64,000 nucleotides of DNA from Streptomyces sp. A2-16 (GCF_018128905.1 NZ_CP063808.1:6758001-6822000); one strand, 5' to 3'. Positions 39,866 through 48,774 are shown, counted from the first letter of the stretch. Numbers and translations: made by a program. The notes: generated by a model not told the origin, from the letters alone.

Positions 39866-42364
39866 CTAGCCGCGGAGGACCGCTCCCGTACGCTCGCCCG
39901 CCAGGGCGACCGCCGCGTCCCGAGCCGCCGACGCCTCGTCCACCGTCAGCGTCCGGTCAGCCGCACGGAACCGCAGCGCGTACGCCAACGACTTCCTGCC
40001 GTCGCCCAGCTGCTCCGGGTTCTCGTACACGTCGAACAGCCGGATCGCCTCGAGGAGTTCACCCGCGCCCTCGCGCAGCGCGGCCTCGACCTCGGCGTGC
40101 GGCACGAACTTGTCGACGACCAGGGCGACATCCTGCGTGGCCACCGGGAACGTGGAGATGTTCGGCGCCTGCGGGGTGTCGTCGCCGGCCGCCTCCAGGA
40201 CGTCCAGGTCCAGCTCCATCGCGCAGGTGCGCGCGGGCAGCCCGAACGCCTTCACGACCCTCGGATGCAGCTCACCGGCGTGACCGACGACGGTGTCGCC
40301 GACCACGAACTCGGCACAGCGCCCGGGGTGCCACGGCCCGTACTGACCGCCCCGCACGACCAGCTCGACGCCGGCCTCACGCGCGACCAGACGCCCGGCC
40401 TCGACCGCGTCGGCCCAGTCGGCCGGACGGCCCTTGCCCCACCAGCCGGCCTGCTCGCGCGCCCCGGCGAGCACCACGGCCACGTGCCGCGGCTGCTCCG
40501 GCAGAGCTGCGTCCAGTTCGGCGATCTCGGCGTCCGTGGGACGCCGGTCGACCGGCAGCACCGCGGCCACCCGCTGCTCCGAGCGCGGCAGGAAGACCAG
40601 CCCGGTCTCGAACAGCGCCAGGTCGTGCGAGCCCCGCCCGTCGTTGCGTCGCAGCGCACCGAGCAGACCCGGCAGCAGGGACGTACGGAGCGCGGGCTCC
40701 TCGTCGTTGAGCGGGTTCGTCAGCCTGACGACCCGGCGGGCCGGGTCGTCAGGCTCAAGACCGAGCTGGTCGAAGACCTGCTCGCTCACGAAGGGGTAGT
40801 TCGGCGCCTCGACGTACCCGGCACCGGCCAGCACCCGTCCGGTCCGGCGGTGCAGCCGCTGGCGGTGGGTCAGGCCGCGGCCGGCCGGCGGCCTGGGCAG
40901 CGTGGAGGGCAGGTTCTCGTAGCCCTCCAGTCGGATGACCTCTTCAGCGAGGTCGTTGATCTCCTGGAGGTCGGGACGCCAGGACGGCACGGTGACGATG
41001 AGCTCGTCCTGCCCGTACACGTCGCAGCCGACCTCCTGGAGACGCCGTACGACGGTCTCGCGGCCGTAGGAGACACCGGCGACCTTGTCGGGGTGGTCCG
41101 CGGGGACGCTGATGGTGTGCGGGGCGGACGGGGCGACGACCTCGGTGACACCGGCCTCGGCGGTGCCGCCCGCGAGCAGCACCAGCAGGTCGACCGTGCG
41201 CTGCGCGGCAGCGGCGGCGGCCTGCGGATCGACACCGCGCTCGAAGCGCCGGGACGCCTCGGAGGACAGCTTGTGGCGACGGGCCGTACGCGCGATGGAG
41301 ACCGCGTCGAAGTGCGCGGCCTCGATGACGACGTCGGTCGTGCCCTCGGCCTCGGAGTGGTCGGCGATCTCGGTGTTGGCGCCGCCCATGACACCCGCGA
41401 GACCGATCGGGCCGCGCTCGTCGGTGATGACCAGGTCCTCGGCGTGCAGCTTCCGCTCGACGCCGTCGAGGGTCTTGATCTGCTCGCCCTCGGCCGCCCT
41501 GCGGACGCCGATGGTGCCCTGGACCAGGGAGCGGTCGTAGGCGTGCAGCGGCTGGCCGAGCTCCATCATCACGTAGTTGGTGACGTCGACGGCGAGCGAG
41601 ATCGGGCGCATGCCGACCTTCTGGAGCCGGCGCTGGAGCCAGATCGGCGAGCGGGCCTCGGGGCTCAGACCGGTGACGGTGCGCGCGGTGAAGCGGTCGC
41701 AGCCGACCGGGTCGGAGACCTGGACCGGGTAGCCGTAGGCGTTCGGGCCCGGCACGTCGAGCAGCGCGGGGTCGCTCAGCGGGAGGCCGTAGGCGATGGC
41801 GGCCTCGCGGGCCACACCGCGGATGGACAGGCAGTCGCCGCGGTTGGCGGTGACGGCGATGTCGAGGACCTCGTCGACCAGCTCCAGGAGCTCGATGGCG
41901 TCCTTGCCGACCTCGGTCTCCGGCGGCAGCACGATGATGCCGTGGCTGCCGTCGTCGCCCATGCCCAGCTCGTCGCCGGAGCAGATCATGCCGTGGGAGG
42001 TCTTGCCGTAGGTCTTGCGGGCGGAGATGGAGAATCCGCCGGGCAGCGTGGCTCCCGGGAGGACCACGACGACCTTGTCGCCGACGGCGAAGTTCCGGGC
42101 GCCGCAGACGATCTCCTGGGGCTCACCGGTGCCGTTGGCCTGGCCGACGTCGACCGTGCAGAAGCGGATCGGCTTCTTGAAGCCCTCCAGCTCCTCGATG
42201 GTCAGCACCTGGCCGACGACCAGGGGGCCCTTGAGGTCGGCGCCGAGGTGCTCGACGGACTCGACCTCGAGACCGGCCGAAATGAGCTTGGCCTGGACGT
42301 CACGGCCGGTTTCGGTCGCCGGCAGGTCGACGTACTCCCGCAGCCAAGAAAGCGGGACCCGCAT
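39866..42364 (-). CDS. pheT: phenylalanyl-tRNA synthetase beta subunit
   Basis: Full-length 832 residues. Domains visible: the N-terminal part with VPLSWLREYVDLPATETGRD, the tRNA-binding EMAP-like domain (GPLVVGQVLTIEELEGFKKP), B3/B4 editing domain (NRGDCLSIRGVAREAAIAYG), B5 (LTHRQRLH region), and the C-terminal anticodon-binding domain (PNISTFPVATQDVALVVDKF). With PheS it forms the alpha2beta2 enzyme that charges tRNA-Phe and hydrolyses Tyr-tRNA-Phe. Stop of pheS and start share one base (TGATG), so translation is coupled. Confidence 0.98.
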   Translation of the reverse strand: MRVPLSWLREYVDLPATETGRDVQAKLISAGLEVESVEHLGADLKGPLVVGQVLTIEELEGFKKPIRFCTVDVGQANGTGEPQEIVCGARNFAVGDKVVVVLPGATLPGGFSISARKTYGKTSHGMICSGDELGMGDDGSHGIIVLPPETEVGKDAIELLELVDEVLDIAVTANRGDCLSIRGVAREAAIAYGLPLSDPALLDVPGPNAYGYPVQVSDPVGCDRFTARTVTGLSPEARSPIWLQRRLQKVGMRPISLAVDVTNYVMMELGQPLHAYDRSLVQGTIGVRRAAEGEQIKTLDGVERKLHAEDLVITDERGPIGLAGVMGGANTEIADHSEAEGTTDVVIEAAHFDAVSIARTARRHKLSSEASRRFERGVDPQAAAAAAQRTVDLLVLLAGGTAEAGVTEVVAPSAPHTISVPADHPDKVAGVSYGRETVVRRLQEVGCDVYGQDELIVTVPSWRPDLQEINDLAEEVIRLEGYENLPSTLPRPPAGRGLTHRQRLHRRTGRVLAGAGYVEAPNYPFVSEQVFDQLGLEPDDPARRVVRLTNPLNDEEPALRTSLLPGLLGALRRNDGRGSHDLALFETGLVFLPRSEQRVAAVLPVDRRPTDAEIAELDAALPEQPRHVAVVLAGAREQAGWWGKGRPADWADAVEAGRLVAREAGVELVVRGGQYGPWHPGRCAEFVVGDTVVGHAGELHPRVVKAFGLPARTCAMELDLDVLEAAGDDTPQAPNISTFPVATQDVALVVDKFVPHAEVEAALREGAGELLEAIRLFDVYENPEQLGDGRKSLAYALRFRAADRTLTVDEASAARDAAVALAGERTGAVLRG

Positions 42365-43485
42365 CAGATCTCCATCCCGAACGGCCGGGTGAACCGGACG
42401 TCACCCTCGACCATGTCTCGCATGTCCTCGACGTTGTGGCGGAACATCAGCATCCGCTCGATGCCGAACCCGAAGGCGAAGCCGCTGTACTTCTGCGGGT
42501 CGACACCGCAGGCGGTGAGCACCTTGGGGTTGACCATCCCGCAGCCGCCCAGCTCGATCCAGCCCTCCGAGGAGCAGGTGCGGCAGGGGCGGTCGGGGTT
42601 GCCGACGGACTCGCCGCGGCAGACGTAGCACACCATGTCCATCTCGGCGGACGGCTCGGTGAAGGGGAAGAAGTTCGGGCGCAGCCGGGTCTTCATGCCC
42701 TCGCCGAACAGGGCCTGGACCATGTGGTCCATGGTGCCCTTGAGGTCGGCCATGGTGAGACCCTCGTCGACGGCCAGCAGCTCGACCTGGCGGAAGACCG
42801 GGGTGTGCGTGGCGTCCAGCTCGTCGGTGCGATAGACGACGCCGGGGCAGATCACGTAGACCGGCAGCTCACGGCTGAGCAGCGAGCGGATCTGCACGGG
42901 CGAGGTGTGGGTGCGCAGCACGACACCGGACTCGGTGCCGCCCTGCGGGCCCTCGACGAAGAAGGTGTCCTGCTCACCACGGGCCGGGTGGTCCGGGCCG
43001 ATGTTGAGCGCGTCGAAGTTGAACCACTCGGCCTCGACCTGCGGGCCCTCGGCGACCTCGTAGCCCATGGCCACGAAGACGTCCTCGATGCGCTCGGAGA
43101 GCGTGGTGAGCGGGTGGCGGGCGCCGGCCGGCACACGGTCGTAGGGCAGTGTGACGTCCACCGCCTCCTCGACCAGCACGCGCTGGTCGCGCTCCGCCTC
43201 CAGCTCGGCCTGGCGGCCGGCGAGGGCCTTGTTCACCGCGCCCCGGGCCTGGCCGACGAGCTTGCCGGCGGCTGCCTTGGCGTGCGGAGGCAGGGCGCCG
43301 ATCTCGCGGTTGGCGAGCGCCAGCGGCGAGGTGCCCCCGGTGTGGGCGACCTTGGCCTCCTGGAGCGCGTCGAGGGAGTCCGCCGCGGCGAAGGCGGCGA
43401 GCGCCTCCTCCCGCATGCGCTCGATCTCTTCGGGTTTCAGGGCCTCGACCTCTACAGGGTCGTACGACTTGTTCGGTGCCGACAT
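42364..43485 (-). CDS. pheS: phenylalanyl-tRNA synthetase alpha subunit
   Basis: A 373-residue class II synthetase. An N-terminal coiled coil (about 10-95; ALKPEEIERMREEALAAFAA) is followed by the catalytic core: HPLTTLSERIEDVFVAMGYE, FNFDALNIGPDHPARGEQDTF (motif 1/2 region), VVLRTHTSPVQIRSL, FRQVELLAVDEGLTMADLKG, EGWIELGGCGMVNPKVL and GFAFGFGIERMLMFRHNVED (motif 3, with ATP-binding Arg). The leader (43486-43600) has a short start-stop reading but no run of Phe codons, so I see no classic Phe attenuator. Confidence 0.98.
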   Translation of the reverse strand: MSAPNKSYDPVEVEALKPEEIERMREEALAAFAAADSLDALQEAKVAHTGGTSPLALANREIGALPPHAKAAAGKLVGQARGAVNKALAGRQAELEAERDQRVLVEEAVDVTLPYDRVPAGARHPLTTLSERIEDVFVAMGYEVAEGPQVEAEWFNFDALNIGPDHPARGEQDTFFVEGPQGGTESGVVLRTHTSPVQIRSLLSRELPVYVICPGVVYRTDELDATHTPVFRQVELLAVDEGLTMADLKGTMDHMVQALFGEGMKTRLRPNFFPFTEPSAEMDMVCYVCRGESVGNPDRPCRTCSSEGWIELGGCGMVNPKVLTACGVDPQKYSGFAFGFGIERMLMFRHNVEDMRDMVEGDVRFTRPFGMEI

Positions 43486-43628
43486 CTCTTCCCGTGCTTC
43501 CGATTGGCTGGCTGAAGGTCCCCGTCACCGACTCGCGCCGTCTCTTTCGGACGGACCGTCCATGGGACACAAAGGTGCCAAAGGCCGAGTCTAACGGGGT
43601 GGAGGTGTACGGATGCGCCCGTGGGCTC

Positions 43629-44747
43629 TCAGCTCAGGTAGGCCGGAGCGCTCACGGGCAACGTAAATCGGAACTCGGCGCCGCCCTGGGGGCCGCGGCC
43701 GACCGTGATGGTGCCGCCGTGGGCTTCGACGATGCCCTTGACGATGTAGAGCCCGAGGCCGGTGCCACCGCGCTTGCTGCCCCGCCAGAAGCGGGTGAAG
43801 ACGCGGTTCATGGACTCCTCCGGGATGCCGGGGCCCTCGTCGCTCACCGTGACCGACGTACCGGTGTCCTCCCCTTCGCGGGGTGACTCCGTGGGCGTGA
43901 TGGCAATCGTGACGGTTCCCTCGCCGTGCCGCACCGCATTTTCCAGCAGGTTGCTGAGCACCTGGTCGATCTTGTCGGGGTCGGCCCACAGGGCGGGCAG
44001 CGGCTGCTCCAGGCGCAGCAGGAACCGGTCGGCGGCGAGGCCCGCGGCGACGTAGGCCTGGATGTGGCGTCCTACGGCGGCGCCGATGTCGACGGGCTGG
44101 CGCCGGACCTCGAGGCGCCCGGAGTCGATGCGGGAGATGTCGAGGAGCTCGGCGATGAGCCGGGTGACCCGGTCGGCGTCCGCGTCGACGGTCTCCAGCA
44201 TCAGGCGCTTCTGGTCGTCGGTGAACCTCTCCCACTTGGCGAGGAGGGTCGCGGTGAAGCCCTTGACGGAGGTGAGCGGGGAACGCAGCTCGTGGGCGAC
44301 GGTGGCGATCAGCTCGGCATGGCTGCGTTCGGTGCGGCGGCGGGCCTCGGTGTCGCGCAGGCTGACGACGACCCGGTGGACGGGTCCGGTGGGCCGGACG
44401 CGCACGTACTGGGCGGAGACGAGGACCTCACGGCCGCCGGGCAGCAGCAGGTTCCGCTCGGGCTGCCGGCGGCGGATGGCGAGGCCGCCGTAGGGATCGG
44501 TCAGCTGCCACCAGCGGCGCCCCTCGAGGTCCTCTAATGGCAGGGCCTTCTCCAGCCGCTGTCCGAGGGCCTCCTCGGCGGGCAGGGCGGTGATCCGGGC
44601 CGCAGCGGCGTTGAAGCAGATCACGCGGCCCTGCTCGTCCGCGACGACGAGGCCGTCGGGCAGCTGGTCGGGATCGATGCCGAGCTCGACGGGACCACCG
44701 GCACAGGCCTCGGACACGCCTTGCGCGCTCCTCGTGCCGACACTCAT
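43629..44747 (-). CDS. cytoplasmic PAS-domain histidine kinase
   Basis: ATG at 44747 (MSVGTRSAQGVSEACAGGP); the frame is open 37 codons further up. The 372-residue protein has a PAS domain (about 25-125; PDGLVVADEQGRVICFNAAA), then HisKA (VAHELRSPLTSVKGFTATLL, phospho-His) and HATPase (QVLSNLLENAVRHGEG, SDEGPGIPEESMN, GGTGLGLYIVKGIVEAHGG). There is no membrane helix and no response regulator beside it, so the partner is elsewhere. Its place between the rRNA methyltransferase and pheS, all minus strand, is conserved in streptomycetes from memory; the signal is unknown. Confidence 0.92.
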   Translation of the reverse strand: MSVGTRSAQGVSEACAGGPVELGIDPDQLPDGLVVADEQGRVICFNAAAARITALPAEEALGQRLEKALPLEDLEGRRWWQLTDPYGGLAIRRRQPERNLLLPGGREVLVSAQYVRVRPTGPVHRVVVSLRDTEARRRTERSHAELIATVAHELRSPLTSVKGFTATLLAKWERFTDDQKRLMLETVDADADRVTRLIAELLDISRIDSGRLEVRRQPVDIGAAVGRHIQAYVAAGLAADRFLLRLEQPLPALWADPDKIDQVLSNLLENAVRHGEGTVTIAITPTESPREGEDTGTSVTVSDEGPGIPEESMNRVFTRFWRGSKRGGTGLGLYIVKGIVEAHGGTITVGRGPQGGAEFRFTLPVSAPAYLS

Positions 44748-44796
44748 CCCCGCACCCCACCTCTCAGGCGTCTGAGGGGCCCCCGAGCTGGTCACC

Positions 44797-45648
44797 CTAC
44801 TGGTTGTCGGTGACGGAGCGGCACCCTCCGGGGGCGCGCTGTGCACGGGCTGACGCATAGAGACATACGGCGGCCGCGGTGGCGAGGTTCAGGCTCTCGG
44901 CCCTCCCGTGGATCGGGACGCGCACCACGGCGTCCGCGAGTGCGCGGGTCTCCTCCGGGAGCCCCCAGGCCTCGTTGCCGAACACCCAGGCGGTCGGCCC
45001 GCCCATAGTGCCCTGGTCGAGTTCGTCGTCGAGGTCGTCGGTCCCGGCCCCGTCGGCGGCGAGAATGCGCACCCCGGCCCGCCTGAGCCCCTCGACGGCC
45101 TCCTCGACGGGCACGCCGACGGCGACGGGCAGGTGGAAGAGGGAGCCCACGGAGGCCCGTACCGCCTTGGGGTTGTAGAGGTCGACGGAGGCGTCGGTCA
45201 GCACGACGGCCTCGGCACCGGCGGCGTCGGCGCACCTGAGGACGGTGCCGGCGTTGCCCGGGTCCCGCACATGGGCGAGGACGGCGACCAGCTGGGGGCG
45301 GGCGGCGAGGATCTCCTCGAAGGGGGTGTCCAGGAACCGGCAGATCCCGACGAGCCCCTGCGGGGTGACGGTGGTGGAGATGTCCGCGATGACGTCCTCG
45401 GCGGCGAGGTGCACACGGGCCCCGACGGCCCGGGCCTCGCCGACGATGTCGGCGTACCGCTCCGCGGCCTCCACGGTGGCGAACAGCTCGACCAGTGTGT
45501 CCTTGTGTCCGGCGGCCTCCCGCACGGCCTGCGGCCCCTCGGCGAGGAACAGCCGCTCCTTGCCCCGGAAGTTCCGCCGGGCCAGCCGCCGGGCGGCCAG
45601 GACGCGCGGCGACCGGGGGGAGATCAGCTCGGGGGTGACGGGGGACAT
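44797..45648 (-). CDS. SpoU/TrmH-family 23S rRNA 2'-O-methyltransferase
   Basis: ATG at 45648 with AGGTGAG before it. The 283-residue protein has an N-terminal RNA-binding part (SPRVLAARRLARRNFRGKER), then the knotted SPOUT domain: VRDPGNAGTVLRCADAAGA (motif 1), AWVFGNEAWGLPEETR (motif 2, SAM binding), and SLNLATAAAVCLYASARA (motif 3). It methylates a ribose in 23S rRNA or tRNA with SAM; its place after rplT fits an rRNA target. Spacing to rplT is 187 bp with a hairpin between. Confidence 0.92.
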   Translation of the reverse strand: MSPVTPELISPRSPRVLAARRLARRNFRGKERLFLAEGPQAVREAAGHKDTLVELFATVEAAERYADIVGEARAVGARVHLAAEDVIADISTTVTPQGLVGICRFLDTPFEEILAARPQLVAVLAHVRDPGNAGTVLRCADAAGAEAVVLTDASVDLYNPKAVRASVGSLFHLPVAVGVPVEEAVEGLRRAGVRILAADGAGTDDLDDELDQGTMGGPTAWVFGNEAWGLPEETRALADAVVRVPIHGRAESLNLATAAAVCLYASARAQRAPGGCRSVTDNQ

Positions 45649-45774
45649 TCGACTCACCTTCGGTACCAGTTTTCCGCCGCAACGGCGATCGACCACGACG
45701 GCGGATCTGGGGTCCCCCCACGCCCTTGAGGCAGTGGGGGAGGTGCCGAGCCGTCCCGCACCTCTCAACGCAAC

Positions 45775-45802
45775 GGACCCGCAGGCAGAAACCCACGGGT
45801 CC
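45775..45802 (-). terminator. hairpin after rplT
   Basis: GGACCCG (45775-45781) pairs with CGGGTCC (45796-45802), 34 bases after the rplT stop. It may partly separate infC-rpmI-rplT from the downstream genes. Two weaker stems (CCCCCAC/GTGGGGG near 45716-45740 and AGGTGC/GCACCT) lie between it and the methyltransferase. Confidence 0.6.
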
Positions 45803-45835
45803 ATCCAGTCACGTCGGCCTAGGCCAAATGCGACG

Positions 45836-46219
45836 TCACGCGGCCTTGGGGGCGTTGACGTCGTCCGGCAGGGCCTTCTGAGCGACCTCGACCAGCGCGG
45901 CGAACGCGGTGGCGTCGTTGACGGCCAGCTCGGCCAGGATCTTGCGGTCGACCTCGATGTTCGCGGCCTTCAGACCCTGGATGAAGCGGTTGTACGTGAT
46001 GCCGTTGGCGCGGGCAGCGGCGTTGATGCGCTGGATCCACAGCTGACGGAAGTCACCCTTGCGCTTCTTGCGGTCGTTGTAGTTGTAGACCAGCGAGTGG
46101 GTGACCTGCTCCTTGGCCTTGCGGTACAGGCGCGAACGCTGACCGCGGTAGCCGGAGGCCGCCTCGAGGATCGCCCGGCGCTTCTTGTGGGCGTTGACTG
46201 CCCGCTTGACGCGTGCCAC
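45836..46219 (-). CDS. rplT: 50S ribosomal protein L20
   Basis: A 127-residue L20 with the canonical start MARVKRAVNAHKKRRAIL and LASGYRGQRSRLYRKAKEQV, which binds 23S rRNA and guides early assembly of the large subunit. The C-terminal globular part (FIQGLKAANIEVDRKILAEL) is complete, with a short extra tail. It is third in the infC-rpmI-rplT operon. In other bacteria L20 or IF3 represses this operon. Confidence 0.98.
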   Translation of the reverse strand: MARVKRAVNAHKKRRAILEAASGYRGQRSRLYRKAKEQVTHSLVYNYNDRKKRKGDFRQLWIQRINAAARANGITYNRFIQGLKAANIEVDRKILAELAVNDATAFAALVEVAQKALPDDVNAPKAA

Positions 46220-46320
46220 TTGTTAACTCCTTGTAGCGGGGCCGTGGTTGGACTCACACGGCCCGGTATCGATTGGGTCCCGGTCCAGACGTGCGGCGCT
46301 CAGGCAGGGCGCCGCGGACG

Positions 46321-46515
46321 TCACTTGCCGAGAAGCTTCTTGATCTTCGCGGCGTCGCCCGGGGCCATCTCGGCGTTGCCGGTGAGGCGACGCGTCACGC
46401 GGGACGACTTGTGCTCGAGCAGGTGGCGCTTGCCGGCGCGCTCGCGGAGCACCTTGCCGGAGCCGGTGATCTTGAAGCGCTTGCTGGCACCGCTGTGCGA
46501 CTTGTTCTTCGGCAT
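46321..46515 (-). CDS. rpmI: 50S ribosomal protein L35
   Basis: A 64-residue L35: MPKNKSHSGASKRFKITGSG, KVLRERAGKRHLLEHKSS and a final DAAKIKKLLGK. A small basic rRNA-binding protein; the start overlaps nothing, 101 bp upstream of rplT. Confidence 0.98.
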   Translation of the reverse strand: MPKNKSHSGASKRFKITGSGKVLRERAGKRHLLEHKSSRVTRRLTGNAEMAPGDAAKIKKLLGK

Positions 46516-46624
46516 AGCGCCGTTCTCTCCTCGTCGGTGGCGCTCCGGTGCCCGGTCCTGAAACCGGGCACTGTGAGCGTCGCTCTTGTATCGGTTGTGT
46601 CCTGGGGACTGACGTCCCCGGGGG

Positions 46625-47290
46625 TCACGCCTCGGCGGAAGCCTCGGCCGGGGCCTCGATCGCGGCCTCGTCCTCGGGGTGCTCGGACTCCGCGGCGTTC
46701 TGCGACTTGCCGGGATTGGCCTTCGCGTCTGCCTTGCGGGCTTCCTGCGCCTGGCGGGCCTCGGCCATCGCCTCGGTCTTCTTCTTGTGCGGACCGAGAA
46801 CCATGATCATGTTTCGGCCGTCCTGCTTCGGATTCGACTCCACGAAGCCGAGGTCCTGGACGTCCTCCGCGAGCCGCTGGAGCAGTCGGTAGCCCAGCTC
46901 GGGCCGGGACTGCTCGCGACCACGGAACATGATCGTGATCTTGACCTTGTCGCCCTGCTTGAGGAACCGGACGACGTGACCCTTCTTGGTGTCATAGTCG
47001 TGCGGGTCGATCTTCGGCCGGAGCTTCATCTCCTTGATGACCGTGTGCGCCTGGTTCTTGCGCGCCTCACGGGCCTTCATGGCCGACTCGTACTTGAACT
47101 TCCCGTAGTCCATGAGCTTGCACACGGGCGGACGGGCGTTCGCCGCGACCTCGACCAGGTCCAGGTCGTACTCCTGCGCAAGCTCCAGTGCCTTGGCCAG
47201 CGGGACAATGCCCACCTGCTCGCCACTGGGACCGACAAGTCGCACCTCGGGAACGCGAATCCGGTCGTTGATGCGGGGCTCGGCGCTGAT
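46625..47290 (-). CDS. infC: translation initiation factor IF-3 (AUC start)
   Basis: The family sequence begins ISAEPRINDRIRVPEV; this reads from ATC at 47288-47290 (minus strand), four bases after AGGAGG. No ATG, GTG or TTG lies in frame between that site and the GTG at 47245, which would delete the conserved N-terminus. So a rare AUC start is predicted (221 residues), matching the known use of poor start codons in infC for IF3 autoregulation. The N-domain (to about 85), linker helix (MKAREARKNQ) and C-domain (EMKLRPKIDPHDYDTKKGHV ... VKITIMFRGREQSRPELG) are complete, plus an acidic tail. IF3 binds the 30S platform and checks start codons. Confidence 0.95.
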   Translation of the reverse strand: MSAEPRINDRIRVPEVRLVGPSGEQVGIVPLAKALELAQEYDLDLVEVAANARPPVCKLMDYGKFKYESAMKAREARKNQAHTVIKEMKLRPKIDPHDYDTKKGHVVRFLKQGDKVKITIMFRGREQSRPELGYRLLQRLAEDVQDLGFVESNPKQDGRNMIMVLGPHKKKTEAMAEARQAQEARKADAKANPGKSQNAAESEHPEDEAAIEAPAEASAEA

Positions 47291-47381
47291 GGATCCTCCT
47301 CGGTTAGCACCACACGGCGGTCTGGCGGACAGCCGCGTATGTCATTTTCGTCAGACCTAACCGCGCCGAAGCACAAAAAAT

Positions 47382-47405
47382 GCCCCGGACGATCACAGAC
47401 GGGGC
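47382..47405 (-). terminator. terminator/attenuator hairpin in the infC leader
   Basis: On the minus strand GCCCCG (47405-47400) and CGGGGC (47387-47382) form a stem, followed by A and six T (47380-47375). It is the only hairpin with a U-tract in this window, and it points into infC with no gene on that strand upstream, so it would act as an attenuator. Confidence 0.75.
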
Positions 47406-47460
47406 TCCAAACACTGCCGGAGCACCGCCGCGATCATGCGGGGCGCGCTTTCGGGCGACT

Positions 47461-47483
47461 CCATCGTCCGTACGGAACGATGG
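47461..47483. promoter_or_regulatory. stable hairpin in the infC leader
   Basis: CCATCGT (47461-47467) pairs with ACGATGG (47477-47483), enclosing the palindrome CCGTACGG. It may protect the leader RNA or bind a protein; it lies upstream of the attenuator in the transcript. Confidence 0.6.
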
Positions 47484-47660
47484 TGGCCGCCTGACCGGGG
47501 TGACCCGCCGTCCCTAAGGGCGGCCGGGTGGGAGATCGGAGCCTCCACTTGTGGGCCGGTCACACTTACACACAAGCGTGTCCAGCCGGTCGTCACACAA
47601 GGTTAGCAGCATCCGGGGGGTGGTGCGAACCGGCGTGCACCGGGCCCTATCGTGTGGGGC

Positions 47661-48035
47661 ATGAGTGACACCCCTCCCCCGTCTGCTGACTCCGCCGGCT
47701 CTCCCGACTTCGACGAGATGACCCGCGACATCGCCGAGGTCCCCGCCGTCGAGGTGATCGTGACGGTCGCGGTCAACCTGATGAGCGCCGCCGCCGTGAA
47801 GCTCGGTCTGACCGAGGAGGGCGACAAGTACAAGGACCTGGACGAGGCCCGCAAGCTGATCCACGCCCTCGCCGGTCTCCTCGACGGAAGCGCGACGGAG
47901 ATCAGCTCCTTCCACGCGGCACCGCTGCGGGACGGCCTCAAGTCCCTCCAGCTGGCCTTCCGCGAGGCGTCCCTGGTCCCGGACGAGCCGGGCCAGGGCC
48001 CCGGTGAGAAGTACACCGGGCCGGTCTACGGCTAG
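47661..48035 (+). CDS. DUF1844 protein
   Basis: ATG at 47661; 124 residues. PDFDEMTRDIAEVPAVEVIV, TVAVNLMSAAAVKLGLTEEG and DLDEARKLIHALAGLLDG are the DUF1844 pattern, with a helix likely at 28-45. Function unknown; it is conserved next to infC in streptomycetes. It is divergent from infC and may share its promoter region. Confidence 0.85.
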   Translation: MSDTPPPSADSAGSPDFDEMTRDIAEVPAVEVIVTVAVNLMSAAAVKLGLTEEGDKYKDLDEARKLIHALAGLLDGSATEISSFHAAPLRDGLKSLQLAFREASLVPDEPGQGPGEKYTGPVYG

Positions 48036-48036
48036 C

Positions 48037-48774
48037 TCATCCCCGTACGTACAAGGGCTCGCCCGGAGGCGTGGCCCCGGCCGGCAGCACCGCCAGGTCG
48101 AGGCCGCGCACCAGGCGGGCCCTCAGCGTCTCGTCTCCGGCGAGGCGCTCGGCGACGGCGCGCGCGGCGGTCGCGGGGGTCGCGGACGGCTCCAGCACGA
48201 GAGCCAGCGTGCCGTCGGCCTGTCCCGGCCCGAGGTGGGCGCGCAGGACGGCGGGCTCGGCGGCCACGACGTCCCGTACGGCCGCGATCACGGCCGGATC
48301 GGCGAGCGGGTCGGCGCTCACCCGGCCCTCGGCGAGCGCGCGCAGCGCCGGGCCCGTCAGCTCGAAGGACACCGGACCGGCCAGGTCCAGGACGACCGTG
48401 TCGGCCTTCTCATGCGCGGCGGCCTGCAGCGCCTGGTGCAGGGGTACGGCGACGGGGCGGGCCTCGGGGTCCCAGCGGGCGAGGGACTCGGTGGAGGTGA
48501 AGGCCGGCAGGGCGGTCCGGGATCCGGCCTTCAGCGTCGGGACGGCCATGTCGCTGGTCTTCTCACGGCGCAACCCGTTCTCGTCCTCCTCGACCTCGCC
48601 GAGCACGGCCACCACGGGGACGAGCAGCCGGGCGCCCTTGAGGGCCGCGAGGACGGGGCCCACGGCGGCGCGGTCCTCGGCCCAGGCCGCGAGCGCCGCG
48701 CTCAGCCGGGGATCGGCGGAGCCGTCGTCGTCGGAGAAGCCGGGGTCGGGAATGTTCTTGTTCGCCACGGTCAC
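48037..48774 (-). CDS. SseB-family protein
   Basis: GTG at 48774 (VTVANKNIPDPGFSDDDGSA), with AGGG three bases before; the frame is open to 48864 but those codons are not conserved-looking. The 245-residue cytoplasmic protein has the SseB N-terminal domain (about 18-130; AALAAWAEDRAAVGPVLAAL, ARLLVPVVAVL, LPAFTSTESLARWDPEARP). The C-terminal part is also SseB-like. Known SseB domains are helper proteins of unclear function. The gene ends two bases after the DUF1844 gene, convergently. Confidence 0.85.
   Translation of the reverse strand: MTVANKNIPDPGFSDDDGSADPRLSAALAAWAEDRAAVGPVLAALKGARLLVPVVAVLGEVEEDENGLRREKTSDMAVPTLKAGSRTALPAFTSTESLARWDPEARPVAVPLHQALQAAAHEKADTVVLDLAGPVSFELTGPALRALAEGRVSADPLADPAVIAAVRDVVAAEPAVLRAHLGPGQADGTLALVLEPSATPATAARAVAERLAGDETLRARLVRGLDLAVLPAGATPPGEPLYVRG

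Larger units (their letters stand above)
47291..47660. promoter_or_regulatory. infC leader and divergent promoter region
   Basis: A 370-bp gap between infC and the divergent DUF1844 gene. On the minus strand TTCGCA and TAACCT with 18 bp between them (near 47600-47630) make a plausible promoter, which would give a leader of about 300 nt. The leader holds a hairpin at 47461-47483, a terminator-like hairpin at 47382-47405, and a 67-codon open frame ending within the latter's loop. Confidence 0.6.

Noticed and set aside
43486..43628. Phenylalanine attenuator before pheS
   Set aside because: The leader contains a short start-stop reading but no clustered Phe codons and no terminator.
47393..47596. 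Open frame of 67 codons as a normal gene
   Set aside because: No conserved motif or ribosome binding site; kept only as a possible leader frame in a finding.
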